Assembly (NCBI GenBank): GCA_027493615.1
Contig: JAOSKK010000038.1
Coordinates: forward strand, 806,001-870,000
Source: Verrucomicrobiota bacterium
GTDB taxonomy: Bacteria; Verrucomicrobiota; Verrucomicrobiia; Limisphaerales; J093
Direction: 5' to 3'
DNA: 64,000 bases
Under the pieces are notes generated by a model that saw nothing but the letters and a program-made list of their open reading frames with translations, ran no database searches and was not told the origin of the DNA. Shown in pieces: positions 18,832 to 28,570 of the stretch. Every line of letters begins with the position of its first letter. Positions within the stretch are counted from its first letter, which is position 1. A program made the position numbers and the translations under genes.

Positions 18832-21114
18832 ACCCGATCGCAGCAGGCCGAAACATCGCTTCGCCTCCTCACGTCGGCGCCTACAGTCCAGCGCGGCATC
18901 GTTCCGGGCAGGAGACTGCTTGGCCGGGGTCTTGGCGGCTGGGGATGTTGGTCTTGGGGACCCTGCTCGCGCTGGCGGGGGCACACGCCGCCAAGCCACC
19001 GGCCCCGTTGCCCCCCGGTATCCTCGAGTTCGCCGGCCGCGCTGCTCACCAGCACTGGTATCTGTTTGGCGCCGACAGCCGCTCCGCGCTGGACGGCGCT
19101 GAACCGCGAGCTGCGCGAGGCTCAGAACCAGATCGAGCGCGCCGAGGACGACCCGGGTCGCCACACGGCAGCGGCGCGGGGCGCCCGGGCGGCGAGTCAG
19201 TTGCTAGCAATGGCCAGGTCTTGCGCCCACCTGATTCGCGTGGACCTGACCGCCCAGCCGCCCGTCGTCACGCCCGCCGGGCCGGTTCCGTTGCCGGGCG
19301 ACACCGGGGCCCTCCTCGTGGAGGTGCGGTCCGGAGGCGAAGGACTGCATTTCAGCACGGGGACTAGCGATCTGTCGCTTCCCTCGGGGGAATCGAGTCT
19401 CGTGCCCATCGACGTGGCCACCGAGGGCGTCACCTACGCGCTGGTCGGTCTCGAACACGTGCCGTTCCACCGCACGACGCTCCGCCTCGAACTGCGCCGC
19501 CCCGGTCCGGGTCCCGTGCCGTTGACGCTCGACGTGGAGACCCTCCGCCGGGCCGGCTCAAGCTAACCGTGCTCTCGGCGGACTCGGGACGGCCCACGCC
19601 GGCGATGGTGCGCTTGATGTGGCGCACCGACGGTCTCCAGCGACGACCGGCCAACGGCATCGAGTTCGCGCCGCAGTTTGACCGTCAGGGCCACGCAAGC
19701 GGCGTGCGGGCTGCCAACCTTCCGGGTCCACTGGGCGCCCATTTCTGGTGTGTCCCCGGCCCCTTCGACATGGCGCTGGCCCCGGGGACCTGGCAGATCG
19801 GGGTCCGCCGAGGCGTCGAGCATGAGGCCGTGTTTGTGGATGTGACGGTGCGCTCTGGAGAAACGACCGAACAGATCCTCCGCCCGCGACGCTGGGTGGA
19901 CATGCGGCAGGAGGGCTGGTGGTCCGGGGACGACCACGTCCACACCCGGATCCTGAGCGACGACGATGCCCGGAACGTGATGGCCTGGGTGCAGGCTGAG
20001 GACGTGCACCTCGCCAACATCGTCAAGATGGGCGACATCTACCGCACGTACTTCGAGCAGCGCGGTTTCGGGCCCGCCCACCGCGTCGTCGACGGCGACC
20101 ACGTGCTGGTCCCCGGCCAGGAATGCCCCCGCACTCACGACCAGATCGGCCACACGCTGGCGATGAACATCACCGCCATGGTGCGCGACCCGGAAAACTA
20201 CTTCCTCTATGACACGGTGTTCGACGCCGTCCGCGCCCAGGGCGGCCTGACCGGCTACGCCCACGTCAACTCCGGCCTGTTCCACGTCCACCGCGACATG
20301 AGCCTCAACGTCCCCGGAACAAGGTGGACTTCGTCGAGATCCTCCAGTTCAACCAGCTCGGCACCGACCTCTACTACGACTTCCTCAACCTCGGCTGCAA
20401 ACTCACTGCGTCCGCCGGCTCGGACGTTCCGTGGGGGGCACCATCGGCGAGGTGCGCGCCTATGCGTATCTCGGCCGCGAACCCTTCAGCGCCGACCACT
20501 GGTTCCAGGCGTTTGGCCGGGGCCGCACGTTCACCACCAGCGGACCCATGCTCGACCTGCGCGTGGATGACGCCTTCCCCGGTGACGAAATCCGCGTGGC
20601 CGAAGACCGCCCGCTTCGCGTCCGCGCCCGCGCCTGGGGCGATCCCCAGCGCATGGCGCCCCTCACCCTCGAGATCGTCCGGCATGGCACGGTCCTGCAC
20701 TCGGCGGTCTCAAGCGACCCTGCGGACCCTGGCGTCCGGCTCGACTTCACCGTGGAGGCCGGCGAAGGCTTCTGGATCGCGGCGCGTGTCCGGGCCGCTG
20801 ACGGCACCAGCGCTCATACGACGCCGGTCTATGTGGTGCGCGAGGGGCTGCGGTTCTGGAAATTCGAAGGCCTCGACGCCTTGCTGGCCAGGCGCCGCGA
20901 CAGCCTGGCGCAGATCGAGCAGCTCATCGCCGAGGCTCGCCGGTTGGAGGCCGAAGACCGTCTGGGCAACGACCGCTATCGTCAGATGCTCGCCCGTCAG
21001 GGCCCCGCGCTCCTGGAACGCGTCACCCAGGCGCGGCGGCTTTACGAGGAGCTGGAACAGACCGCTGACGATGAACGAGGCCGGCGGCGGAGAGGCAATG
21101 GGGTCAAACATTGA
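18828..21114 (+). CDS. CehA/McbA family metallohydrolase (PHP-like; four frameshifts)
   Basis: Secreted protein with a signal segment MLVLGTLLALAGAHA. The catalytic domain shows WWSGDDHVHTRILSDD, the metal-binding DxHxH-like motif of CehA-type PHP hydrolases, then VVDGDHVLVPGQECPR, GLTGYAHVNSGLFHVH and CKLTASAGSDVPWG. The C-terminal part has EPFSADHWFQAFGRGRTF and a coiled region (RRDSLAQIEQLIAEARRLE). Frame changes lie near 19070-19090, 19555, 20320 and 20432. The start is ATG 18828 (coupled to the EF-hand gene) or ATG 18945, just before the signal segment. The stop lies inside repeat family B. The substrate is unknown. Confidence 0.75.
18862..18886. repeat. Repeat family A, single arm
   Basis: One arm (CGCCTCCTCACGTCGGCGCC then TACAG) with no partner nearby. 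It sits in the first codons of the longer CehA reading frame, encoding SPPHVGAY, or in its 5' leader if ATG 18945 is the start. Confidence 0.75.
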
Positions 21115-21193
21115 CATTTGACAATTCTCGCCGGGCAACGGCGAGGCGCTGTGCGGCTGATAGAATGTCAAATGTCAATGTTTGACCCCATTG
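21096..21193. repeat. Repeat family B1, 28-bp perfect inverted repeat
   Basis: Arm CAATGGGGTCAAACATTGAC plus ATTTGACA is exactly repeated in inverse 42 bases later. The centre holds a smaller hairpin, CTCGCCG-GGCAA-CGGCGAG at 21127-21145. The GGGGTCA...TTGACATTTGACA layout resembles the REP-type ends associated with Y1 REP transposases (RAYTs). The CehA stop codon lies in the left arm. Confidence 0.85.
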
Positions 21194-21232
21194 CGTTTGA
21201 ATGATCGCCACCAGCCGGGCATCCAATGCGGC

Positions 21233-23422
21233 ATGTCGCGATGGCTTTGGATGGTGGTGGCGGTTCCTTGCGCGGCTTTGGGGCTGGGCTTGGCCGCCGA
21301 GTTACCGCCGCCTTTCCCGGCTGATCCTGCCCAGGCGCAGGAGCGGACCTGCTTCCAGACCGGGCAGGCGTGGAGCCCAGCGGGCAACCTCCGGTCGGAC
21401 GTCGCGATCGTGTACGGGATCGACCCCGGTCTGCCGGATCGGCTTCGGACGTGGCGCGACCGCGGGTATCGCATCCACGTGATGACCGGTGTTTCCTGGG
21501 GGAACTACCAGGACTATCTCTACGGTCGGTTCGACGGCGTGAACCACGAGGACGAGGCGCAGACGGATCGTCACGGCAACAAGATCAGTCACGGCGGCGA
21601 CGTCTATTACATGTCGCCGGGCGAGAACTTCGGGAAGTTCCTGTGCGTGGGTGTCCAGCGCGCGCTCGAGGCGGGCATTGAGGCGCTGCATCTCGAGGAG
21701 CCGGAGTTCTGGGTGCGCGGCGGGTATTCGAAGGGGTTCCAGCGGGAGTGGCGGAGTCATTACGGCGAGGACTGGCAACCGCCGCACGCGAGCGTGGACG
21801 CGCAGTGGCGGGCGTCGAAGCTGAAGTACTTCCTGTATCGCCGCGCGCTCCAGCAGGTGTTTGACCACGTGCAGGAATGGAACCGGCGCACGGGGCAGCG
21901 CGTCCGCTGTTACGTGCCGACCCACAGCCTGCTCAACTACGCGCACTGGCGGATTGTGAGCCCCGAGTCGAGCCTGGCGCAGCTCGCGGGCTGTGACGGG
22001 TACATCGCGCAGGTATGGACGGGTACGTCGCGCACGCCGAATGTGTATCGCGGCCAGCGGCGCGAGCGCACGTTCGAGACGGCGTTCCTCGAGTACGGCG
22101 CCATGCAGAATCTCGTGCGGTCGACCGGCCGGAGCGTCTGGTATCTGAACGACCCCATCGAGGACAACCCGAACCACGACTGGGAGGACTACCGCGTGAA
22201 CTGGGAATCCACGCTGGTCGCGTCGTTGCTCCAACCCGCGGTGTGGCAGTACGAGGTGGCGCCCTGGCCCGAGCGCATCTTTGCTGGCCGCTACCCGAAG
22301 AAGGGGCGGCCCGAAGAACGCGAACCCATCCCGCCAGCCTACGCGACGGAGCTGCAGGTGGTCTTCAACGCGTTGAACGATCTCAAGCAGGATCGGGTTG
22401 AGTGGGACTGCGGCACGACCGGCCTGGGTGTGGTGGTGAGTGATTCGCTGATGTTCCAGCGTGGCGAACCCGACGCCAGCGACCCGCACCTGAGCCACGT
22501 CTACGGGCTGGCCCTGCCGCTCCTCATGCGGGGCATGCCAGTGACCCCGGTCCAGCTCGAGAACGTGACGGTGCCGGGCTATCTCAGGGACTTTCGGCTG
22601 CTGCTGCTCAGTTATCACGGCCAGAAGCCGCTTTCGCCTGATGTCCACCCGCCCCTGGCCGATTGGGTGCGGGCCGGCGGCGTGCTGGTGGTGTGGGACG
22701 ACGACCGCGACCCTTACCACCGCGTCCGCGAATGGTGGAACACCGGTGGAAACGACTTCGCCACGCCGCGCCAACACCTGTTCGAAGCGCTGGCCCTGGC
22801 GCGCGATGCCAGAGCGGGATTACACCGCGTTGGCCAAGGGCGCGTGTTCTGGGAACGCGGGGATCCAGCGGCGCTGGCGGGCAGGGCCGAAGGCGACAAG
22901 CAGATGTTCCGCGTGTTGCACCAAGCCAGCGAAGGCACGGACATCCGCTGGCGCGAACGTCCGCAGCTCCTCTTGCGGCGGGGGCCCTATGTGATCATCG
23001 GGGGCCGGAGGAAGCGGAGATTTCAGGGCCGGCCGCGGGCGAGGCTGACGACGGTGTGCTGAGGGGGCGGTTCGTCAACCTGTTCGACCCGGAGCTGAAA
23101 CTCCGGGAGCAGATCGAGGGCGGGCCGGGCAAGCGGTTGTTCCTGCTGGATCTCGAGCGCGTGCCGGGGCGGGGTCCGCAGGTGCTGGCCGCTGCGTGCA
23201 AGGCGTTGCCCATCGCGACGGGGGGCCGAGGAATTCCGGTGTGTGGTGGAAGGCGTCGCGAACACGCCGGCGGTCGTGCTGTTGCGCGCGCCGCAACCCG
23301 TTCGTGCGGTCACCCTGGCTGGGGAATCGCTGCGGCCGGCGCGGGCCGATGATGCGAACGGCCTGGTCTGGCTCCAGTTCACGAACACCTCGAGCCCGCG
23401 GGAGCTGGTGGTGCGGTTCTAG
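21233..23422 (+). CDS. Secreted glycosidase-like protein of unknown specificity (two frameshifts)
   Basis: Starts MSRWLWMVVAVPCAALGLGL, a signal peptide. The body has a TIM-barrel-like middle with IEALHLEEPEFWVRGGYSKG, suggesting acidic catalytic residues, VRCYVPTHSLLNYAHWR and YNDP-like WYLNDPIEDNPNHDWEDY. A later glutaminase-like or trimerisation-like part reads FRLLLLSYHGQKPLSP and LADWVRAGGVLVVWDD. Two G-run frameshifts (23000-23004 and 23220-23225) separate the last 140 residues, which end SSPRELVVRF. This layout recalls beta-galactosidase/GH-like proteins of uncultured Verrucomicrobia, but I cannot assign a family. Confidence 0.6.
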
Positions 23423-23451
23423 CCCGGGAACGTCCCTACCCGCACTCGCCT

Positions 23452-23475
23452 CGCCTCCTCACGTCGGCGCCTACG
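23452..23475. repeat. Repeat family A, single arm
   Basis: CGCCTCCTCACGTCGGCGCC then TACG, between the convergent glycosidase-like gene and glcD, without a partner arm. Confidence 0.75.
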
Positions 23476-23490
23476 AGTGGGTCACCGGGT

Positions 23491-24870
23491 TCAGAACATC
23501 TTGCCCGGGTTCAGAATGCCGTGCGGGTCGAGCACCCGGCGCAGCTCGCGCATGACGCGCATCGAGGCCTCCCCCGCGAACGCCGGCAGGAAGGCTTTCT
23601 TGGCCACGCCGACGCCGTGTTCGCCGGTGATCGTGCCGCCCAGCCGGATGGCCTCGGCGAAGAGTTCCTTGAAGGCCTCCTCAACGCGGTGCATTTCCTC
23701 GGCGTTGCGCTCGTCCGTGAGGAAGGTCGGGTGCAGATTGCCGTCGCCCATGTGGCCGAAGGTCCCGACGCGCAGGCGGTACTTGGCGGCCACGGCTTCG
23801 ACGATGCGCACCATCCGGGCCAGCTCGCTGCGCGGCACGGTGATGTCTTCGAGAATCGTGGTGGGCGCCACGCGGGCGAGCGCCGAAAAGGCCGTGCGCC
23901 GCGCGGAGGCCAGTTTCACAGCTTCTTCCTCGGTCTGGGCCACGCGGACTCCCGGGCAGCCGTTCTGCTGCGCGAGTTCAACCATCCGGGCGGCTTCCTC
24001 CTCGACCACCGCCGGGTGGCCGTCGGTCTCCATGAGCAACAGAGCCTCGCAATCCCGCGGCAACCCGATCTGTGCGTAGTCCTCCACGCAGGCGATGGTC
24101 GTGCGGTCCAGGAACTCGAGGGTGCAGGGAATGATCTGGGCCGCGATGATGTCCGACACCGTCTGGGCGGCCTGATCCATGCGGGCGAACGTGGCGAGCA
24201 GGGTGCGCTTGGCGGCGGGCTTCGGGATGAGCCGCAGCAGGACCTTGGTGATCACGCCGAGCGTGCCTTCCGACCCGATGAAGAGGTCGCGCAGGGAATA
24301 GCCGGCGACGTCTTTGACGCACTGGTTGCCGGTCCACAGCACCTCGCCGTCGGGCAGGACGACTTCGAGACCCATGACGTAGTTGCGGGTGACGCCGTAC
24401 TTGAGCCCGCGCAAGCCCCCGGAGTTCTCGGCCACGTTGCCGCCGATGGTCGAGATCTTCATCGAGCCGGGGTCGGGCGGATAGAACAGTCCGGCCTGGG
24501 CGGCGGCCTCGGCGATGGTCTGGGTGAGGGTGCCGGCCTCGCAGCGGAGCGTGAGGTTGGCGCGGTCGAGTTCGAGAACGCGGTTGAGGTGGACGAGGCA
24601 GAGCACCAGGCCATCCGCCACCGGGAGACTGCCGCCGCTCAAGCCTGTGCCGGAACCGCGCGTTACCACGGGGACACGGGCGGTGTTGGCGATGCGGAGG
24701 ACGGCGGGGACCTGCTCGGTGTTGCGGGGCAACACCACGGCACCCGGCATTTGGGACAGGGCCGCGGTTCCGTCGAAGGAGTAGGGGATCAGGTCTTCCT
24801 TCGCGGTCAGCACGTTTTCCGGGCCGAGCCGACGTTTGAGGTCGGCGACAACGGTTTCGGGCAGGGCCAT
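23491..24870 (-). CDS. glcD: FAD-linked oxidase, glycolate oxidase subunit GlcD type
   Basis: Intact 459-residue protein. The PCMH FAD-binding domain shows VTRGSGTGLSGGSLPV near residue 70, PPDPGSMKISTIGGNVAENS near 131 and FIGSEGTLGVITKVLL near 195. The C-terminal domain shows RVGTFGHMGDGNLHPTFL and GGTITGEHGVGVAKK. The family oxidises glycolate or D-lactate. GlcD normally works with GlcE and the iron-sulfur GlcF, which are not adjacent, so the substrate (glycolate or D-lactate) is open. It is transcribed divergently from the dihydrolipoyl dehydrogenase gene. Confidence 0.87.
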   Translation of the reverse strand: MALPETVVADLKRRLGPENVLTAKEDLIPYSFDGTAALSQMPGAVVLPRNTEQVPAVLRIANTARVPVVTRGSGTGLSGGSLPVADGLVLCLVHLNRVLELDRANLTLRCEAGTLTQTIAEAAAQAGLFYPPDPGSMKISTIGGNVAENSGGLRGLKYGVTRNYVMGLEVVLPDGEVLWTGNQCVKDVAGYSLRDLFIGSEGTLGVITKVLLRLIPKPAAKRTLLATFARMDQAAQTVSDIIAAQIIPCTLEFLDRTTIACVEDYAQIGLPRDCEALLLMETDGHPAVVEEEAARMVELAQQNGCPGVRVAQTEEEAVKLASARRTAFSALARVAPTTILEDITVPRSELARMVRIVEAVAAKYRLRVGTFGHMGDGNLHPTFLTDERNAEEMHRVEEAFKELFAEAIRLGGTITGEHGVGVAKKAFLPAFAGEASMRVMRELRRVLDPHGILNPGKMF

Positions 24871-24971
24871 GGTGGGCGCAGCATGGGAAGCGGCGGAGGA
24901 AGGGTCAAGCCTGGCGCCGGAGCGCCGCGAGACTTGCCGACCGGGCGCGGGCCCGGGATGCTCGCGCCGTC

Positions 24972-26361
24972 ATGCCAACCGCACACGATCTGGTCGTCAT
25001 TGGCGCGGGCCCCGGCGGCTATGTGGCCGCCCTCAAGGCCGCCCAACTGGGAATGAACGTCGCCTGCGTCGAGCGCGAACCCGTCCTCGGAGGCACTTGC
25101 CTGCGGGTGGGCTGCATCCCCAGCAAGGTGTTGCTCGAGTCGAGCGAGAAGTTCGCGGAAACCCGCAGCGAACTCGCGCGCCACGGCATCAGGGTCGCGT
25201 CGGTCGAGCTGGATCTCGGCGCGATGCTGCAGCGCAAGCGCACCGTTGTGACCACCTTGACCAAGGGCATCGAGGGCCTGTTCAAGAAACACCGCGTAAC
25301 CCGCTACGCCGGGCAAGGCCGCCTTACCGGGCCCGGGCAGTTGGTTGTGGAAGGAACCGACGGCTCCACCGAATTGACCGCGAAACAGATCCTGATTGCG
25401 ACCGGCAGTCGGCCCGCGCCTCTGAAGGGGGTCGAGCTGGACGGCGACCGGATTGGCACGAGCACGGAGGCGTTGAGTTATTCCGAGGTGCCCGGCCACT
25501 TGGTGGTCATCGGGGCGGGTTACATCGGCCTCGAGCTCAGCTCTGTCTGGCGGCGGCTCGGGGCCAAGGTGACGGTGCTCGAATTCCTGCCGCGCATCCT
25601 GCCCGGGCTCGACAGCGAGCTGGCCGCCGAGGCGCAGAAGCTGTTCGCGAAACAGGGGGCTTGAGTTCCGTCTCGGGACGCGCGTGACCGCGGCGCGGGT
25701 CGAAGGAACGGGTTGCGTGGTTGAGATCGAGGGGGGCGAACCGATTGCCTGTGACCGGGTGTTGCTCGCGGTCGGACGCGTACCGCACACGGAAGGCCTT
25801 GGTCTCGACGCGGTGGGGATCCAACTCGACGAGAAAGGGCGGATTCCGGTGGACGACCACTTCGCCACGTCCGTGCCCGGGATCTCGGCGATTGGCGACG
25901 TGATTCGCGGCCCGATGCTGGCCCACAAGGCCGAGGAGGAAGGGATCGCGTTCGCCGAGCGCCTGGCGACCGGCTATGGGCATGTGGACTACGAGGTGAT
26001 TCCAGCCGTGGTGTACACGCATCCCGAGATCGCGTCGGTGGGTCGGACCGAGGATGAGTTGAAGGAACGCGGCGTCGAGTATCGCAAGGGCGTGTTTCCG
26101 TTTCTGGCCAGCGGGCGGGCGCGGTCGCTGGGGCAGACCGACGGCCGGGTGAAGGTGCTCGCGGACGCCGGGACCGACCGGGTGTTGGGAGTGCACATTC
26201 TCGGGCCGCGGGCGGGCGACTTGATTGCCGAGGCCGCCGCTGCGATGGCGTTTGGCGCCAGCAGCGAGGATCTGGCCCGGGTTTGCCATGCCCACCCGAC
26301 CCTGTCGGAGAGCCTCAAGGAAGCGGCCCTGGCAGTGACGGGCCAGGCGATTCATGTATAG
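24972..26361 (+). CDS. lpdA: Dihydrolipoyl dehydrogenase (frameshifted)
   Basis: E3 flavoprotein of 2-oxoacid dehydrogenase and glycine cleavage complexes. The N-terminus is DLVVIGAGPGGYVAALKA, the redox-active disulfide is GGTCLRVGC (C43, C48), and the NAD site is LVVIGAGYIGLELSSVW. The C-terminal base is in HAHPTLSESLKEA. One G too many in the run 25655-25659 splits it after KLFAKQG; removing it continues LEFRLGTRV to a protein of about 463 residues. No E1/E2 genes are next to it. Confidence 0.9.
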
Positions 26362-26418
26362 TGGAACCGCTATGACCCGCGAAGCGTCGAAGACTGACAC
26401 GGGCGCTCTCTCTATCAA

Positions 26419-26464
26419 CCTGTGGTGCGGGCGTCCCGCCTGCACTCTCAGGGTTCATGGCCCA
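26419..26464. repeat. Repeat family F (minus orientation)
   Basis: CCTGTGGTGCGGGCGTCCCG through GGGTTCATGGCCC is the reverse complement of the element at 41468-41513 and 57331-57383. The ATG used for the PEP-CTERM ORF may lie inside it. Confidence 0.7.
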
Positions 26465-27161
26465 TGGGAACGGCTGCAGAGGCCAAGGAGCTTCCCCGGC
26501 CACCACCGAGGGTTTGCACACACCGGCGGCTGGGGCGGGTCTTTTCGCGACGCAGGAGCGAGAAGATCCAGCGACCTGGCGACGCCGGGCGAGCCAGGTT
26601 GGCCTTCTGCTCCTGCTGCTGGCGTTGCTGCCGATGACGGCTCGGGCGCAGGGCCAGTTCTGGTTCGGCAACCGTTGGACGGATTCCTGGGGCACCGAGG
26701 TTTACGATGTCGATGGCTGGACGAAGCTGACGGGACCGGACTTTGTGGTGCAAGCCTACGTGGGGCTGACGTCCGAGAGTCTGCATCCGTTGGGACCGGT
26801 AATCCCGTTCCGCACGGGTGCCGCGGCGGGGTACTGGAGGTCAACCGAGCTAGTGGTCCCCGATGTTCCCGCGGGAACGCTGGTCTACGTCGAGGCCCGG
26901 GCCTGGGAAGCCGCCGGTGGCAATTCCTGGGAAAGCGCGCAAGCGGCGGGCTTCAAGTACGGCCGCAGCAACACCGTTTGGCTGCGGCTGAGCGAACCTC
27001 CGGCGGTTCCCACCGACATGATTGGCCTGCAGTCCTTCCATCTGATTCCCGAGCCCTCGCCGTCCGCCCTGGCGCTGCTCGGTGCGGCGGTCCTGCTGGT
27101 GGCGCGTCGCCCGGACCGATACGCGACCGCGGCGCGACGAGTTTACAATACTATTGACTGA
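26457..27161 (+). CDS. PEP-CTERM sorting-domain protein
   Basis: Secreted protein with an internal signal-like segment QVGLLLLLLALLPMTARAQ followed by the mature part GQFWFGNRWTDSW. Near the C-terminus is the sorting signal IPEPSPSALALLGAAVLLVA ending in RRP basic residues, which is processed by an exosortase. The role is probably extracellular matrix or surface display. The start is doubtful: ATG 26457 leaves a 50-residue lead before the signal segment and sits in repeat F, so a non-ATG start nearer 26590 is possible. The last codons VYNTID and the stop are supplied by repeat B2. Confidence 0.7.
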   Translation: MAHGNGCRGQGASPATTEGLHTPAAGAGLFATQEREDPATWRRRASQVGLLLLLLALLPMTARAQGQFWFGNRWTDSWGTEVYDVDGWTKLTGPDFVVQAYVGLTSESLHPLGPVIPFRTGAAAGYWRSTELVVPDVPAGTLVYVEARAWEAAGGNSWESAQAAGFKYGRSNTVWLRLSEPPAVPTDMIGLQSFHLIPEPSPSALALLGAAVLLVARRPDRYATAARRVYNTID

Positions 27162-27864
27162 CCCCTCGGCTCAGGGCGGCGACAAACGCCGCGTGTTCCT
27201 GGCTCTCCAGTCCGGCGCGCAGCACCGCCATGAACCGGGCACCTTCACCCGCTAACAGGGCGGCCGTGTCCAGCCAGAGCCCGGGGAAAACCCGGCTCCG
27301 CAGCACCCCGTCGGCATCGGCCGTCAGCGGACGATACTCATCCTCGTCGAGCACCCACCAGTCCACGGCGGCATCCTCGGTGCGCCACACGACGTATTCC
27401 CGCACGCCGGCGCGGCGATAGGACGTCAGTTTGTCGCGCACATCCAGCGACGCCGTGCTGGCCGAAACCTCCGCCACCAGTTCGGGGGCACCCAGCAGAT
27501 AGCCCTTGGGATCGAGTCGGGCCTGTCCCCCGCATTCGGGGACGATACGCAGCAGGCCATCGGGTTGCGGCACATCGTCCGGCCCGAGCCGGGTGGTGGC
27601 GTTGGTGGCTGCCTTCACGCCTGGGGTGGCCACGCTGTAGTTGCACAACCAACCTTGAATCAGGTTGTCGGGTTCGCCGTGCTGGTCGAGTCGAACGGGG
27701 GAAGCCATATACACGATGCCGTTGATCAGTTCGGCCTTCTTGAGTTCCGGCATGGCTTCGTACCGGCGCAGGAACTCGCGGGCGCCGAGGTGCGCCCCGT
27801 TCTCGAGGGGCGGTACGCCTCCGGTGCCGGTGAAGGGCTTCCTGGCTGACACCGCGGTCACCAT
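27151..27864 (-). CDS. Uma2 family endonuclease-like protein (DUF820)
   Basis: 237-residue PD-(D/E)xK nuclease-fold protein. Conserved blocks are KKAELINGIVYMASPV near residue 42, RLGPDDVPQPDGLLRI with the first catalytic aspartate, and LVAEVSASTASLDVRDKLTS with the E and DK positions, then YRRAGVREYVVWR. The family is heavily expanded in Cyanobacteria and some Verrucomicrobia; its biological role is not settled. ATG at 27864 is preferred over the upstream open frame, which is repeat-derived. Its TAG stop is within repeat B2. Confidence 0.85.
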   Translation of the reverse strand: MVTAVSARKPFTGTGGVPPLENGAHLGAREFLRRYEAMPELKKAELINGIVYMASPVRLDQHGEPDNLIQGWLCNYSVATPGVKAATNATTRLGPDDVPQPDGLLRIVPECGGQARLDPKGYLLGAPELVAEVSASTASLDVRDKLTSYRRAGVREYVVWRTEDAAVDWWVLDEDEYRPLTADADGVLRSRVFPGLWLDTAALLAGEGARFMAVLRAGLESQEHAAFVAALSRGVSQ

Positions 27865-27932
27865 ACATCGGAAGGGTAGGCTGGGCGGTTGGCCGTGTCG
27901 AGTCGCGGGACCTCCGGTGTGGGGCTGGGAAT

Positions 27933-27987
27933 TGTCAAATGTCAATGTTTGACCCCATTGTCCCCAAGGGGTCAGTCAATAGTATTG
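27933..27987. repeat. Adjacent B1 arm and B2 arm
   Basis: TGTCAAATGTCAATGTTTGA to CCCCATTG (27933-27960, identical to the right arm at 21166-21193), 7 bases, then GGGGTCAGTCAATAGTATTG (27968-27987). It lies in the 5' leader region between Uma2 and nrdR. Confidence 0.8.
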
Positions 27988-28084
27988 TGCTGTTTGGGGA
28001 TTGTTGGGTGGCGGGCCTTGACGCCTCAACGGGTGGTGTGTTACCCACGCTCCGGACACATTTAGCTGTGGGTGAGCCAAGACT

Positions 28085-28570
28085 ATGCGCTGTCCCAAGT
28101 GCGGCTGTCGGGATGACAAGGTGATCGATTCGCGGGCTTCCCGCGAAGGTGCCACGATTCGGCGACGCCGCGAGTGTCTGGGGTGCAACCACCGCTTCAC
28201 CACGTACGAGCAGATCGAGACGCGGCCGCTGGTGGTGATCAAGCGGGACGGGCGGCGCGAGCTCTTTTCGCGGGAGAAGCTGCTCAACGGCATTACACGC
28301 GCCTGTGAGAAGCGGCCGGTGAGCCCCGAGAGCATCGAGGAGGTGGTGGAGCGGATCAACGCGGAGCTGCACAGTGATTTCGATGGGGAGGTGCCGGGCA
28401 CGGAAGTGGGCGAGCGCGTGATGAATGAGTTGCGGGTGCTCGACCAGGTGGCTTACGTCCGGTTCGCCAGCGTCTACCGTCGGTTTGAGGAGGCCACGGA
28501 TTTCCTTCAAGCCGTGCAAAAACTCGAGAGGCCCCATGATACAGCTACGTACCGACTGCCTGGTTTTTGA
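28085..28570 (+). CDS. nrdR: NrdR transcriptional repressor of ribonucleotide reductase genes
   Basis: 161 residues. The zinc ribbon has C3, C6, C31 and C34 (MRCPKCGC and ECLGCNHRFTTYE), followed by the ATP-cone VIKRDGRRELFSREKLLNGI. The C-terminal VAYVRFASVYRRFEEATDF is diagnostic. NrdR senses (d)ATP and represses nrd genes through NrdR boxes; no nrd gene is in this window. It overlaps the next gene by 35 bases and heads an operon with a recombinase. Confidence 0.95.
   Translation: MRCPKCGCRDDKVIDSRASREGATIRRRRECLGCNHRFTTYEQIETRPLVVIKRDGRRELFSREKLLNGITRACEKRPVSPESIEEVVERINAELHSDFDGEVPGTEVGERVMNELRVLDQVAYVRFASVYRRFEEATDFLQAVQKLERPHDTATYRLPGF

Larger units (their letters stand above)
27146..27987. 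mobile_element. Candidate mobile unit: Uma2 gene between 20-bp inverted repeats
   Basis: CAATACTATTGACTGACCCC at 27146-27165 and its exact reverse complement at 27968-27987 enclose the Uma2 gene. A third copy of the 20-mer at 36892-36911 stands alone, so the ends are part of a dispersed family. A B1 arm lies just inside the right end. No target-site duplication is visible in the flanks. Mobility is inferred, not shown. Confidence 0.4.
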
